Shown: one piece after another, positions 27,433-36,132 of the stretch
Layout: the number at the start of each line of letters is the position of its first letter
How positions within the stretch are numbered: position 1 is the first letter of the stretch
DNA from: Deltaproteobacteria bacterium
GTDB lineage: Bacteria; Desulfobacterota; Desulfuromonadia; Geobacterales; JAJYBI01
Assembly (NCBI GenBank): GCA_021779095.1
Contig: JAJYBI010000030.1
Coordinates: 1 to 43,325, forward strand
Reading direction: 5' to 3'
DNA: 43,325 nt
The notes under the pieces: model-generated
Told to the model about the DNA's origin: nothing
Databases searched by the model: none
The model's input: only the letters and a program-made list of their open reading frames with translations
Translations under genes and position numbers: made by a program

Positions 27433-27461
27433 TTGATTTGCTTATACGCCTGTGCTAGGTT
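27433..27461 (+). promoter_or_regulatory. Promoter of the methyltransferase-hpnI pair
   Basis: TTGATT, 17 bases, TAGGTT with a TGn extension (TGC). The start near 27468 supports a coding start well downstream (27539-27542) rather than at 27479. Confidence 0.5.
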
Positions 27462-27541
27462 AGCTCCGATTTCGGAAGGTGCCCGGCGAATTCTTGCGAA
27501 AAACCGTGCGAACGCAGGCCGCGGAGCGCCTTGGGGGAGTG

Positions 27542-28117
27542 GTGATCGGGAACGAACGCTGTAATGCAGTCGCATTGTCACATTTCCTGCTGAAGCAGAA
27601 GGTGGGACTTGGCGACCGGGTTGTGGACGCAACCTGCGGTAACGGTCACGACACCCTGTTTCTCGCCCAGTTGGTCGGCCCCGCCGGCAGGGTGTGGGGA
27701 TTCGATATCCAGCGACGGGCCCTCGCCGCAACGGAATGCCTTCTGGCCGGCCATGGCTGCCGGGATCGGGTGGAGCTTCTGGAAGCCGGTCATGAGCGGA
27801 TCGGCGATCTCGTGCCGGAACCGCTTGCGGCGGTAATCTTCAACCTCGGGTATCTCCCCGGAGGTGACCGGCAGATCGTCACCCGGCCGGAAACGACTTT
27901 GCAGGCATTGTCATCTGCGGCGGATATGCTTCTTCCCCGTGGACTGTTGCTTGCCGTTGTTTATACGGGGCATGCGGGCGGGGCGGAGGAGGGCGATGTG
28001 GTGGAGCAATGGGCGGCCGACGTTGCATCGGACCGGTTCTGCGTCTGGACATGCCGCCGGCCCAACCGACATGCGACATCACCCTGGCTGCTGGTCGTGG
28101 AAAAAGGTACCAGATGA
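27542..28117 (+). CDS. Class I SAM methyltransferase, MnmM/YtqB family (rRNA_methylase-like)
   Basis: About 191 aa from GTG at 27542, with GGGGGA just upstream. Starts at 27539 and 27479 are also open, but the last lies almost on the predicted transcription start and gives an unusually long N-terminus. The SAM site is VVDATCGNGHDTLFLA. The family-specific FNLGYLPGGD motif and a C-terminal SPWLLVVEK strand match the YtqB/MnmM group, whose B. subtilis member methylates the tRNA wobble uridine precursor nm5s2U. The gene overlaps hpnI by four bases (ATGA), so the two are co-translated, although no functional link to hopanoids is evident. Confidence 0.85.
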   Translation: MIGNERCNAVALSHFLLKQKVGLGDRVVDATCGNGHDTLFLAQLVGPAGRVWGFDIQRRALAATECLLAGHGCRDRVELLEAGHERIGDLVPEPLAAVIFNLGYLPGGDRQIVTRPETTLQALSSAADMLLPRGLLLAVVYTGHAGGAEEGDVVEQWAADVASDRFCVWTCRRPNRHATSPWLLVVEKGTR

Positions 28118-29247
28118 TTTCACTCGTTCTGCCGTATATAGTTGTTGTCCCTCCTCTTGTCTACGCGCTCCTTACCGTCTGGTGCGGCCTGCGGTATTTC
28201 CGCAGGGAGAGGCAGGCGATCGATCATGCCCCGCCCGTAACGATCATCAAACCGGTAAAGGGGATGGATGCGGACAGTCTGGCAAATTTCGCGTCGTTCT
28301 GTCGGCAGGACTACCACCGGTACCAGATCGTATTTGCCGTGGCCGACGCGGCCGATCCCGTCGTGCAGGTTATCCGGGAGTTGGTGGCGCTCTATCCCGA
28401 TACCGACATCGAATTGGTGATTGACGGCCGCATCTACGGACCGAACTACAAGGTCTGCAACCTGATGAACGCCTATCCGCGGGCGAAGTACGACCTGATC
28501 ATCGTCTGCGACAGCGATATCGGTGTGGGCGAGTCCTACCTGCGGGAGGTATGCGCCCCCTTTGCCGATCCCCGGGTGGGTCTGGTGACCTCGCTGTACC
28601 GCACCTCCCGTTTCGAGGGGGTGGCGTGCGCCATGGAGTCCATGGGGTTTACGGTGGAGATGGTTCCCAATGTCATGGTGGCACAGGTGCTGGAGGGGCT
28701 TTCGTTCGCCCTCGGTGCGTCCATGGCGGTGCGCAGGGAGGCGCTGGAGTCGGTAGGCGGTTTCGGGGCGCTGGTCGACTATCTGGCCGACGACTACCAA
28801 CTCGGCAACAAGGTCTACCGCGCCGGCTGGCAGCTTGAGCTGTCCGACTGCTTTGTGGAGAGCGTTGTGCATCGTGAGCGGCTGGCGAATGTGCTTTCCC
28901 GACAGCTGCGTTGGGCGCGGACCATGCGGGTGTCCCGTCCTGGCGGGTATCTCGCCTCCGGCATTACCCAGCCGTTTCTTGCCGTGATCCTGGCCCTCAT
29001 CGTCTCCGGAGGTGCCCCGGCCGGACTCGGTGCCGTTGGGCTTCTGTATGCAGTCCGCAGCTGCGCGGCCCTCGTCTACAGCCGGTTGTTTCTGCGGGAT
29101 GCCGTTTTTCCCCGCTGGCTCTGGCTCCTTCCCCTGCGTGATGCGATTGCGCTCTGCACCTGGGCGCTGGCGTTTCTGGGGAATCGGGTGACGTGGCGGG
29201 GCCATAGGTTCAGGGTGAAACCGGGCGGGACGCTGCAGGAGGTCTGA
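28114..29247 (+). CDS. hpnI: Hopanoid biosynthesis glycosyltransferase HpnI
   Basis: 377 aa GT2-family membrane glycosyltransferase. N-terminal membrane helix (LVLPYIVVVPPLVYALL), cytosolic catalytic domain with TIIKPVKG, VCDSDIGVG (DxD), DYLADDYQLGNKVYRAGW and the QLRWARTMR motif, then C-terminal hydrophobic helices (AVILALIVSGG, LWLLPLRDAIALCTWALAF). HpnI adds an N-acetylglucosamine-type sugar to bacteriohopanetetrol; HpnK then deacetylates it, but hpnK is not seen here. The ATG at 28114 overlaps the upstream stop. It is divergent from the shc operon, so early and late hopanoid steps flank a shared control region. Confidence 0.92.
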   Translation: MISLVLPYIVVVPPLVYALLTVWCGLRYFRRERQAIDHAPPVTIIKPVKGMDADSLANFASFCRQDYHRYQIVFAVADAADPVVQVIRELVALYPDTDIELVIDGRIYGPNYKVCNLMNAYPRAKYDLIIVCDSDIGVGESYLREVCAPFADPRVGLVTSLYRTSRFEGVACAMESMGFTVEMVPNVMVAQVLEGLSFALGASMAVRREALESVGGFGALVDYLADDYQLGNKVYRAGWQLELSDCFVESVVHRERLANVLSRQLRWARTMRVSRPGGYLASGITQPFLAVILALIVSGGAPAGLGAVGLLYAVRSCAALVYSRLFLRDAVFPRWLWLLPLRDAIALCTWALAFLGNRVTWRGHRFRVKPGGTLQEV

Positions 29248-29408
29248 TGCATCCGGGTTTTGTCGGCCGAGCGGTTGTATACCGTTTCGGTTTGTCTCCG
29301 CGTTTATGTGTCCCGTCTCGTTTGCAAGGACGCCGGCTGGAGCGGTAACGCGTTGCAATTGCAAAGTTCTCGCGTGGGCCGGGTGCAACGACATGCGCTT
29401 GGTGTGCA

Positions 29409-29470
29409 ACATTTCTCGTGGCACATTGGTTCAGACAGAGATTTACATTTCTCGAAATGTTGTGTAGTAT
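29409..29470 (+). promoter_or_regulatory. mla operon promoter with embedded palindromic operator
   Basis: TTTACA (29442-29447), 17 bases, TAGTAT (29465-29470). The palindrome ACATTTC-TC-GAAATGT (29445-29460) covers part of the -35 and most of the spacer. An extra copy of its left half, ACATTTCTCG, occurs 36 bases upstream (29409-29418). Upstream again is the palindrome TTGCAATTGCAA (29353-29364). The layout suggests repression of the mla operon. Confidence 0.55.
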
Positions 29471-29499
29471 TCTACGTCTTTGTTTTGAGGAGCGACAGT

Positions 29500-30270
29500 G
29501 TGATAACTCTGGTGGAAAAATTAGGCGCGCTGGCCCGCTGTGTCCTTGAAGAGATGGGCCGGATGGTCACCTTTGTGTTGTATGCACTCTATACGCTGGT
29601 GAGAAATCCCGGCAAGCCGGTGCACATTATCAAGCAGGTCCATTTTATCGGCGCGAAGTCCACGTTCGTCATCGTGCTTACCTCGGCGTTCACCGGGATG
29701 GTGCTTGGCCTGCAGGGGTATTACACCCTCGCGAAATTCGGGTCGGAAGGCATGCTCGGTTCGGCGGTGGCCCTGTCGCTTATCCGTGAGCTGGGTCCCG
29801 TGCTGTCGGCGCTCATGGTGACCGGGCGGGCGGGGAGTGCCATTACCGCCGAGATCGGCATCAAGAAGATCACCGAGCAGGTGGACGCACTGGAGACCAT
29901 GGCCCTCGAGCCGTTCAAGTATCTCGTATCTCCCAAGATCGTCGCAGCGGTGATCGCCGTTCCTCTCCTGTGTGCCATATTTGACGTGGTCGGTATCTAC
30001 GGCGGCTATCTGGTGGGGGTGAAGCTTCTGGGGGTCAATACGGGCGCATATTTCCACGAGATGTACAAGAGCGTGGTGTGGAAGGACGTCTATTCCGGCG
30101 TGATCAAGTCGCTCAGTTTCGGCTTCCTGATCGCCTGGATTTGCAGCTACAAGGGGTACTATACGGACCATGGTGCGGAAGGGGTTTCCCGGGCAACGAC
30201 GGCCGCCGTGGTCATGGCATCCGTCTGCATACTTGTGTGTGATTATTTCCTGACGGCGGTGCTACTCTGA
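29500..30270 (+). CDS. mlaE: Phospholipid-transport ABC permease MlaE
   Basis: 256 aa from GTG at 29500, with GAGGAG seven bases upstream; this gives the standard MlaE length. The frame is open further up but has no ribosome site. Permease (DUF140) features: amphipathic N-terminal interface helix, then five or so membrane segments, with the conserved FTGMVLGLQGYYTL, LIRELGPVLSALMVTGRAGSAITAEIG and KSLSFGFLIAWI segments. It is part of the MlaFEDB-type inner-membrane complex that moves phospholipids between inner and outer membranes to keep outer-membrane asymmetry. It lies 252 bp after hpnI and 39 bp before mlaF. Confidence 0.95.
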   Translation: MITLVEKLGALARCVLEEMGRMVTFVLYALYTLVRNPGKPVHIIKQVHFIGAKSTFVIVLTSAFTGMVLGLQGYYTLAKFGSEGMLGSAVALSLIRELGPVLSALMVTGRAGSAITAEIGIKKITEQVDALETMALEPFKYLVSPKIVAAVIAVPLLCAIFDVVGIYGGYLVGVKLLGVNTGAYFHEMYKSVVWKDVYSGVIKSLSFGFLIAWICSYKGYYTDHGAEGVSRATTAAVVMASVCILVCDYFLTAVLL

Positions 30271-30309
30271 TCCGGTGCATGGTGTCGCAGGAGTTGAGGG
30301 ATTTCGCTG

Positions 30310-31059
30310 ATGATTAATCTGGTCAACCTGGTCAAGACGTTTGGAACCCAGAAGGTCCTGAACGGGCTCAACCTGGAGGTCCCTGTTGGGAAAATAACGG
30401 CGATCATCGGTCCGAGCGGCGAGGGTAAAAGTGTCCTGCTCAAGCATATGATTGGTCTGATGCGACCCGACAGCGGGCAGGTCTTCGTGGAAGACGACGA
30501 TATCACGACGCTGGGGCGTACCGACCTGAACCGTGTCCGGGAGAAGTTCGGGATGCTGTTCCAGAATGCGGCCCTCTTCGACTCGATGTCGGTGTACGAA
30601 AACGTGGCGTTTCCGCTGCAGGAGAAGACGAAGCTCTCCCGGGAGGAGATCCATGTAAAGGTGCTGGAGGCGCTGGAAAATGTCGGCTTGCGGGGAACCG
30701 GCAGCAAGTTTCCCGACGAACTGTCCGGCGGGATGAAAAAGCGAGTCGGTCTTGCGCGGGCTCTTCTGCTCAACCCGCGGATCATTCTTTTCGATGAGCC
30801 GACCACCGGCCTCGATCCGATCATCTGCCGAGCCATTCACCAGCTTATCAAGGATACCCATACGAAGTACGGGTTTACGGCGGTGATCGTCTCCCATGAA
30901 ATACCGGAGATATTCGATATTGCCGATCAGGTTGCCATGCTATACAGGGGCGAGATTCTGGAGATGGGGAGCGCGGTTGACATCCAGCACTCGACCCATC
31001 CGGTGGTGTCGCAGTTTATCAGCGGCAGTCTCGACGGGCCGATTCAGTTCGTAAAATAG
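30310..31059 (+). CDS. mlaF: Phospholipid-transport ABC ATPase MlaF
   Basis: 249 aa ABC ATPase. Walker A GPSGEGKS near residue 34, Q-loop in MLFQNAALFDSMSVYENVAFPL, signature ELSGGMKKRVGLARAL, Walker B IILFDEPTTGLDP, and H-loop VSHE. The EGKS form of Walker A and the ENVAFPL segment are typical of MlaF/Ttg2A. It powers lipid transport with MlaE (permease) and MlaD (hexameric MCE ring), encoded on either side. No mlaB STAS-domain gene is present nearby. Confidence 0.96.
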   Translation: MINLVNLVKTFGTQKVLNGLNLEVPVGKITAIIGPSGEGKSVLLKHMIGLMRPDSGQVFVEDDDITTLGRTDLNRVREKFGMLFQNAALFDSMSVYENVAFPLQEKTKLSREEIHVKVLEALENVGLRGTGSKFPDELSGGMKKRVGLARALLLNPRIILFDEPTTGLDPIICRAIHQLIKDTHTKYGFTAVIVSHEIPEIFDIADQVAMLYRGEILEMGSAVDIQHSTHPVVSQFISGSLDGPIQFVK

Positions 31060-31085
31060 ACTTATCACTGAAAGGATGGGGTGCT

Positions 31086-31556
31086 GTGGAACAAAACGGT
31101 ATGCCTAAAAGAAAATACAGCGTCGATTTTGTGGTCGGGATCTTCGTCCTGCTCGGCTTGCTCTGTCTTGCCTATCTGTCCATCAAGCTGGGGAAGCTGG
31201 AGATCATCGGCAGCAACATGTATCCGGTCTATGCGGATTTCGATTCGGTTTCCGGTCTCAAGAACGGCGCATCCGTGGAGATCGCGGGGGTGGATGTCGG
31301 CCGGGTGACCCGCATCAGTCTCGACCCCAAGAATACCTCGGTGGCCCGTGTCGACATGGATATCCGGCCCGATGTCAAGCTTCATGACGACGTCATCGCG
31401 TCGGTGCGGACCCGGGGGATTATCGGGGACAAGTTCATCATGCTCAGTCCCGGCGGCTCGGATCAGGTTATTCCACCGGGCGGTCAGATCAGGGATACGG
31501 AGTCGAGCATCGACCTCGAGGAGCTGGTGAGCAAGTTCATTCACGGCAAAGTGTGA
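31086..31556 (+). CDS. mlaD: MCE-domain lipid-binding protein MlaD
   Basis: 156 aa from GTG at 31086 (AAAGGATGGGG upstream); an ATG five codons later is an alternative. One N-terminal transmembrane helix (DFVVGIFVLLGLLCLAYLSI), then a single MCE domain: YPVYADFDSVSGLKNGASVEIAGVDVGRV, VRTRGIIGDKFIML, DLEELVSKFIHG. It forms the periplasmic hexameric ring that carries phospholipids between MlaFE and MlaC. Length and gene order are normal for the family. Confidence 0.94.
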   Translation: MEQNGMPKRKYSVDFVVGIFVLLGLLCLAYLSIKLGKLEIIGSNMYPVYADFDSVSGLKNGASVEIAGVDVGRVTRISLDPKNTSVARVDMDIRPDVKLHDDVIASVRTRGIIGDKFIMLSPGGSDQVIPPGGQIRDTESSIDLEELVSKFIHGKV

Positions 31557-31651
31557 CGGTAGACCGTGCGGTCCGTGTTGAAATCGCGGATCGACACGGC
31601 GTATAGTAGAGAGACGTTTAAGATACGTAAGGTGAAGGAGGAAGGACGTCC

Positions 31652-32260
31652 ATGAAGATCGGAAGCATTCTGTTGACAGGGTTGATCTGCTTTGTGCTGG
31701 CTGCTCCCCGCTGTGCCCATGCATCCACGCCGACCGAGGCGGTCAGGAAGACCGTGGACGAGGTCGTGCGGATCGTGAGCAACAAAGAGCTGAAGAAGCC
31801 GGCCAACGAGCACAAGCGGCGCGAGGAGTTGAGGCAGGCCATCGGCTCCATCTTCGATTACACTCAGATGTCACAGCGTTCGCTCGCCCGGTACTGGCGC
31901 GACAGAACGCCCGCGGAGCGCAAGGAGTTCACCCAATTGTTCGAGTCCGTGCTGGAAAACTCTTACGCCAACAAGATCGAATCGTACAACAACGAGAAGG
32001 TTGTCTATCTTCGGGAAGTGGTGAATGGCAACTATGCCGAGGTTCGTTCCAAGGTGATCACGGCAAAGCATGACGAATACTCGCTTGATTACCGGCTTAT
32101 GAACGAAAACGGCAAATGGATGGTGTACGACGTCGTCATCGAAGGGGTGAGTCTGGTGGCCAATTACCGGGGTCAGTTCGGCGATATCATCCGCGCCGAC
32201 GGGTATCCTGCGCTGGTGAAGAAGCTTAAGGCAAAGAGCAAGGAAATCAAGAGCCTGTAA
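31652..32260 (+). CDS. mlaC: Periplasmic phospholipid-binding protein MlaC (Tol-Ttg2D family)
   Basis: 202 aa with a signal peptide (MKIGSILLTGLICFVLAAPRC; cleavage near AHA at 22-24). Mature domain signatures include FDYTQMSQRSLARYWRDRTPAERKEFTQLFESVLENSY and GKWMVYDVVIEGVSLVANYRGQF. It is the soluble shuttle between MlaD and the outer-membrane lipoprotein MlaA; no mlaA occurs in the window. GGAGGAAGG precedes the ATG at suitable spacing. A strong terminator follows. Confidence 0.94.
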   Translation: MKIGSILLTGLICFVLAAPRCAHASTPTEAVRKTVDEVVRIVSNKELKKPANEHKRREELRQAIGSIFDYTQMSQRSLARYWRDRTPAERKEFTQLFESVLENSYANKIESYNNEKVVYLREVVNGNYAEVRSKVITAKHDEYSLDYRLMNENGKWMVYDVVIEGVSLVANYRGQFGDIIRADGYPALVKKLKAKSKEIKSL

Positions 32261-32283
32261 GCCGGATCTGGTGAGCGTGAATG

Positions 32284-32312
32284 AAAGGGGGCGCCGTTGC
32301 GCCCCCTTTTTT
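32284..32312. terminator. Terminator of the mla operon, shared with the opposing small gene
   Basis: AAAGGGGGCGC pairs with GCGCCCCCTTT around a 4-base loop; six T follow on the plus strand and three T on the minus strand. Confidence 0.92.
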
Positions 32313-32323
32313 GTTGTCGCCAC

Positions 32324-32515
32324 CTATCTGTTTGCGACGATCTCCGCATACTGATAGATGCAGTGTCCCTGTGCCGCCAGTTCGCCGGCATCAGCGGGTC
32401 CGACGACCCAGAACTGCTTGTCGTCCCCGTACACGATGGACATCGGCTGGTCGTTGCTCAACATGAACATCTGGGCAAGGGAGAAATAGGGGAACCGAGA
32501 GATTGACTCTGCCAT
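32324..32515 (-). CDS. Small conserved-looking hypothetical protein (63 aa)
   Basis: 63 aa starting MAESISRFPYF, with GGAGGTGTCTC directly ahead of the ATG, an excellent ribosome site. The composition is that of a folded soluble protein (FWVVGPADAGELAAQG, IYQYAEIV), with no membrane helix, Cys pair or DNA-binding motif. It converges on mlaC and uses the same terminator. I do not recognise the family. Confidence 0.7.
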   Translation of the reverse strand: MAESISRFPYFSLAQMFMLSNDQPMSIVYGDDKQFWVVGPADAGELAAQGHCIYQYAEIVANR

Positions 32516-32704
32516 GAGACACCTCCGTCGAGAATGGGATTCCGCAATTCCGTTTGCGGTAGTAATCTTATCGGCAGGTTTCGTGTTTCATGAAGAGAGA
32601 TTGGCGGCCGGTGGCGGAATCTCCTTCATCATGGCGCCTTTCTGTGCGGCACTCACGGAAAGGAGCCGGTCCCGGAACCTGCAGTGAAACCGGCCAGTTT
32701 TTAG

Positions 32705-32734
32705 TTGACAATACGGCGGGTGCGCCAATAAGAT
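32705..32734 (+). promoter_or_regulatory. Promoter of leuB and the asd genes
   Basis: Consensus TTGACA (32705-32710), 18 bases, TAAGAT (32729-32734). The start is about 40 bases before the leuB ATG. No leucine-rich leader peptide is visible. Confidence 0.6.
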
Positions 32735-32779
32735 TCACTGTTTGGATTGTATACCGACGAAAAACGTGTGGAGGCTGAG

Positions 32780-33868
32780 ATGGCTGCAACATTCAAGGTG
32801 GCGGTATTGCCGGGCGATGGAATCGGACCGGAGGTGATGGCCGAGGCGCTCAGGGTGCTGGATGCGGTGGAGACAAAATACGGCGTGACGTTCGAGCGTA
32901 CCCTCGCCAATGTCGGCGGAGCGGGGATCGACAGGGAAGGCAAGGCGCTCCCCCAGACCACGATCGATGTCTGCAAGGCGAGCGACGCCATCCTGTTCGG
33001 TTCGGTGGGCGGACCCAAGTGGGAAACCCTGCCGCCGGACGAGCAGCCGGAGCGCGGTGCCCTGCTGCCGCTCAGAAAGATCTTCGGCCTGTACGCCAAC
33101 CTGCGTCCGGCCATCATCTTTCCCTCTCTGACCGGTGCCTCGTCCCTGAAGGAGGAGGTTATCGCCGGCGGTTTCAACGTCCTCGTCATCCGCGAGCTGA
33201 CCGGCGGCATCTACTTCGCCCAGCCCAAGGGGATCGAGGGGGAGGGGCGCGAGCGGGTCGGGTTCGATACCATGCGCTACTCTGTCCCGGAGATCGAGCG
33301 GATTACCCACGTTGCGTTCCAGGCGGCCCGCAAGCGCGGCAGGAAGGTCTGTTCCATCGACAAGGCCAACGTGCTTTCCTCGTCGGTGCTCTGGCGCGAG
33401 GTAGTGATCGGCATCGCCAAGGAGTATCCGGATGTGGAACTGTCCCACATGTACGTGGACAACGCCGCCATGCAGCTGGTAAAATGGCCCAAACAGTTCG
33501 ACGTCATCCTGTGTGAGAACATGTTCGGCGACATCCTCTCCGATGAGGCCGCCATGCTGACCGGTTCCCTGGGGATGCTGCCGTCGGCGTCGCTGGCCGA
33601 AGGGACCTTCGGGATGTACGAGCCGTCCGGCGGCTCGGCACCGGACATCGCCGGTCAGGGGATTGCCAACCCCATCGCCCAGATCCTCTCCGCGGGGATG
33701 ATGCTCCGCTTCTCCTTCGGCATGGTGGAGGCGGCCGACGCCATCGACCAGGCGGTTGCGACGGTCCTGGATCAGGGGTACCGGACCCGGGATATCTTCC
33801 AGCAGAAGGCGGACGAAAAGCTGGTGGGGACGAAGGCGATGGGCGACGCCATCATTGCAGCGCTGTAA
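32780..33868 (+). CDS. leuB: 3-isopropylmalate dehydrogenase
   Basis: 362 aa from the ATG at 32780 (TGGAGG upstream); earlier in-frame codons lack a ribosome site. NAD-dependent oxidative decarboxylation of 3-isopropylmalate in leucine synthesis. Visible motifs: [53 protein letters not shown], the SSVLWREV and [10 protein letters not shown] segments, and the metal/NAD region [26 protein letters not shown] followed by [18 protein letters not shown]. It lies 49 bp upstream of the first asd gene. Confidence 0.97.
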   Translation: MAATFKVAVLPGDGIGPEVMAEALRVLDAVETKYGVTFERTLANVGGAGIDREGKALPQTTIDVCKASDAILFGSVGGPKWETLPPDEQPERGALLPLRKIFGLYANLRPAIIFPSLTGASSLKEEVIAGGFNVLVIRELTGGIYFAQPKGIEGEGRERVGFDTMRYSVPEIERITHVAFQAARKRGRKVCSIDKANVLSSSVLWREVVIGIAKEYPDVELSHMYVDNAAMQLVKWPKQFDVILCENMFGDILSDEAAMLTGSLGMLPSASLAEGTFGMYEPSGGSAPDIAGQGIANPIAQILSAGMMLRFSFGMVEAADAIDQAVATVLDQGYRTRDIFQQKADEKLVGTKAMGDAIIAAL

Positions 33869-33917
33869 CCTTCAGATTTAGGAATTTATCACTTCACTAT
33901 AGAAAAGGACAGGGACT

Positions 33918-35018
33918 ATGAAAGTCGGAATCGTCGGTTGGCGCGGTATGGTTGGTTCGGTACTCATGCAGCGGATGGTGGAAGAGGGGGATTTCAATAT
34001 CGGCATCGAGCCGGTCTTCTTTACCACCTCCCAGACGGGCCAGCCCGCCCCCATGAATGCCGGGGTTTTGAAGGACGCCTCGGACATCGAGGAGCTGAAG
34101 AAGCTCGACATCATCATCACCTGCCAGGGGGGAGACTACACGAAATCCGTCCATCCGCAGCTGCGCAAAGAGGGATGGAACGGCTACTGGATCGATGCCG
34201 CCTCTACCCTGCGCATGGAGGACAACGCGGTCATCATCCTCGACCCGGTGAACCGCAACGTCATCGACGCAGCCCTCGCCAAGGGGCAGAAGGACTTCAT
34301 CGGCGGCAACTGCACCGTCAGCCTCATGCTCATGGGGCTGGGCGGTCTGTTCCGCGCCGGGCTCGTCGAGTGGCTCTCCTCCATGACCTACCAGGCGGCC
34401 TCCGGCGCCGGCGCCCCCAACATGCGCGAACTCCTCTCCCAGATGGGGGTCCTGAACGGCGTCGTGGCGGAAGAGCTCAAGACCCCCGGCTCCGCCATCC
34501 TGGAGATCGACAGGAAGGTAACTAACGCCCTGCGCGACGGCTCCGTGCCGACCAAGGAGTTCGGCTTCCCGCTGGCGGGCAACGTGCTTCCCTGGATCGA
34601 CCGCGAGGTTGAGGACGGCCAGAGTCGCGAGGAGTGGAAAGGGTTCGCCGAGACCAACAAGATCCTCGGCGCGGCGACCCCGATCCCTGTGGACGGCATC
34701 TGCGTGCGGGTCGGCGCCATGCGTTGCCACAGCCAGGCGATCACCATGAAGCTCAACAAGGACCTGCCGCTGGCGGAGATCGAGAACCTGATCGCCAACG
34801 ACAACCAGTGGGTGAAACTCGTACCCAACACCAAGGCCGAAACCCTCGCCCAACTGACGCCGGCGGCGATCTCCGGCACCCTGACCGTACCGGTCGGTCG
34901 GGTACGCAAGATGAAGATGGGGCCCCAGTACGTCCAGGCGTTCACCTGCGGCGACCAGCTTCTGTGGGGCGCCGCCGAGCCGCTGCGCCGCATGTTGCGC
35001 ATCCTGGTGGAAAAATAG
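33918..35018 (+). CDS. asd: Aspartate-semialdehyde dehydrogenase, gamma-proteobacterial class (TIGR01745-like)
   Basis: 366 aa. NADP motif [11 protein letters not shown]; active-site Cys132 in [14 protein letters not shown]; the substrate-loop [18 protein letters not shown] and a C-terminal GAMRCHSQA with catalytic His. The [10 protein letters not shown] and GGNCTVS forms mark the E. coli-type class, which differs from the enzyme encoded next. It reduces aspartyl phosphate to aspartate semialdehyde, the branch to lysine/diaminopimelate, methionine, threonine and isoleucine. AAAGGACAGGGACT precedes the ATG. Only 10 bp separates it from the second asd gene. Confidence 0.94.
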   Translation: MKVGIVGWRGMVGSVLMQRMVEEGDFNIGIEPVFFTTSQTGQPAPMNAGVLKDASDIEELKKLDIIITCQGGDYTKSVHPQLRKEGWNGYWIDAASTLRMEDNAVIILDPVNRNVIDAALAKGQKDFIGGNCTVSLMLMGLGGLFRAGLVEWLSSMTYQAASGAGAPNMRELLSQMGVLNGVVAEELKTPGSAILEIDRKVTNALRDGSVPTKEFGFPLAGNVLPWIDREVEDGQSREEWKGFAETNKILGAATPIPVDGICVRVGAMRCHSQAITMKLNKDLPLAEIENLIANDNQWVKLVPNTKAETLAQLTPAAISGTLTVPVGRVRKMKMGPQYVQAFTCGDQLLWGAAEPLRRMLRILVEK

Positions 35019-35028
35019 GGGACGCCGG

Positions 35029-36048
35029 ATGAGCAAACTGTGGAACATCGCGATCGTCGGCGCCACCGGCGCGGTGGGGAGCCAGATGATCGAGTGTCTG
35101 GAGGAGCGGGACTTTCCCGTGGGCACCATCAGGTACCTCGCCAGTGCCCGCAGCGCAGGAGAGGTGCTGGAGTTCAGGGGGCGGCCAGTGGTGGTGGAGG
35201 AGCTGACCCACGATTCCTTCGAAGGGATCGACATCGCCCTCTTCTCCGCCGGTGGCGACCGCTCGCGGGAATTCTGCCCGTCTGCCCGGAAGGCGGGAGC
35301 GGTCTGCATCGACAACTCCAGCGCCTGGCGCATGGACCCGGACGTGCCGCTGGTGGTGCCGGAGGTGAATCCGCATGCCATCGCGCAGTACGACCGGAAG
35401 GGGATCATCGCCAACCCCAACTGCTCCACCATCCAGATGGTGGTGGCGCTGAAGCCGTTGCATGATGCCGCCACCATCAAAAGGATCGTGGTCTCCACCT
35501 ACCAGGCGGTGTCGGGTACGGGGAAGAAGGCGATCGACGAGCTGGAGCAGCAGGTGCGTGGCCTCATGCAGGGGCGTTCGCCGGAGGTGAGGGTGTATCC
35601 GCACCGTATCGCCTTCAACTGCCTGCCCCAGATCGATGCCTTCGGCGACAATGGCTACACCGGCGAAGAGATGAAGATGGTGAACGAGACGCGCAAGATC
35701 ATGGAGGCGGATATCCGGGTCACCGCGACAGCTGTGCGCGTGCCGGTCTTCTACGGCCACTGCGAATCGGTCAATATCGAGACCGAGAAGAAGCTCACGG
35801 CCGACCAGGCCCGACAGCTCATCAAAAAGGCAGCCGGCTGCAAGCTGGTGGACAACGTGTCCAAAGGGCTGTATCCCATGCCCACGGACGCCGCCGGACA
35901 GGACCTTACGTATGTGGGGCGTATCCGTGAGGACGAGTCTGTCGAGAACGGCCTCAACCTCTGGGTTGTGGCGGACAACATCCGCAAGGGTGCGGCGACC
36001 AACGCGGTGCAGATCGCCGAGATTCTCATCGACAACTACCTGAAATAA
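35029..36048 (+). CDS. asd: Aspartate-semialdehyde dehydrogenase, common bacterial class (TIGR01296-like)
   Basis: 339 aa. NADP motif IAIVGATGAVGSQMIE, active-site Cys132 in IIANPNCSTIQM, STYQAVSGTGKKAIDEL, and VPVFYGHCESVN with the catalytic His region. This is the class typical of most bacteria and is only distantly related to the protein encoded just upstream, though both catalyse the same step. Both copies keep their catalytic residues, so neither looks like a pseudogene. An intrinsic terminator follows, making leuB-asd-asd a probable transcript. Confidence 0.95.
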   Translation: MSKLWNIAIVGATGAVGSQMIECLEERDFPVGTIRYLASARSAGEVLEFRGRPVVVEELTHDSFEGIDIALFSAGGDRSREFCPSARKAGAVCIDNSSAWRMDPDVPLVVPEVNPHAIAQYDRKGIIANPNCSTIQMVVALKPLHDAATIKRIVVSTYQAVSGTGKKAIDELEQQVRGLMQGRSPEVRVYPHRIAFNCLPQIDAFGDNGYTGEEMKMVNETRKIMEADIRVTATAVRVPVFYGHCESVNIETEKKLTADQARQLIKKAAGCKLVDNVSKGLYPMPTDAAGQDLTYVGRIREDESVENGLNLWVVADNIRKGAATNAVQIAEILIDNYLK

Positions 36049-36075
36049 CTGTCCCGCATCGTTCCGGACCGACGG

Positions 36076-36098
36076 CGCCTCCCCCGGGAGGCGTTTTT
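36076..36098 (+). terminator. Intrinsic terminator after the second asd
   Basis: CGCCTC and GAGGCG close a GC-rich stem (CGCCTCCCCCGGGAGGCG) followed by five T. Confidence 0.85.
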
Positions 36099-36132
36099 CG
36101 TTGCGGAGCGTAAGTTGGTACCCGAGGTGTGA

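Noticed and set aside
27479..27541. Upstream GTG start for the MnmM-like gene
   Set aside because: It lies about 11 bases from the predicted transcription start, has its purine stretch abutting the codon, and makes the protein longer than the family norm.
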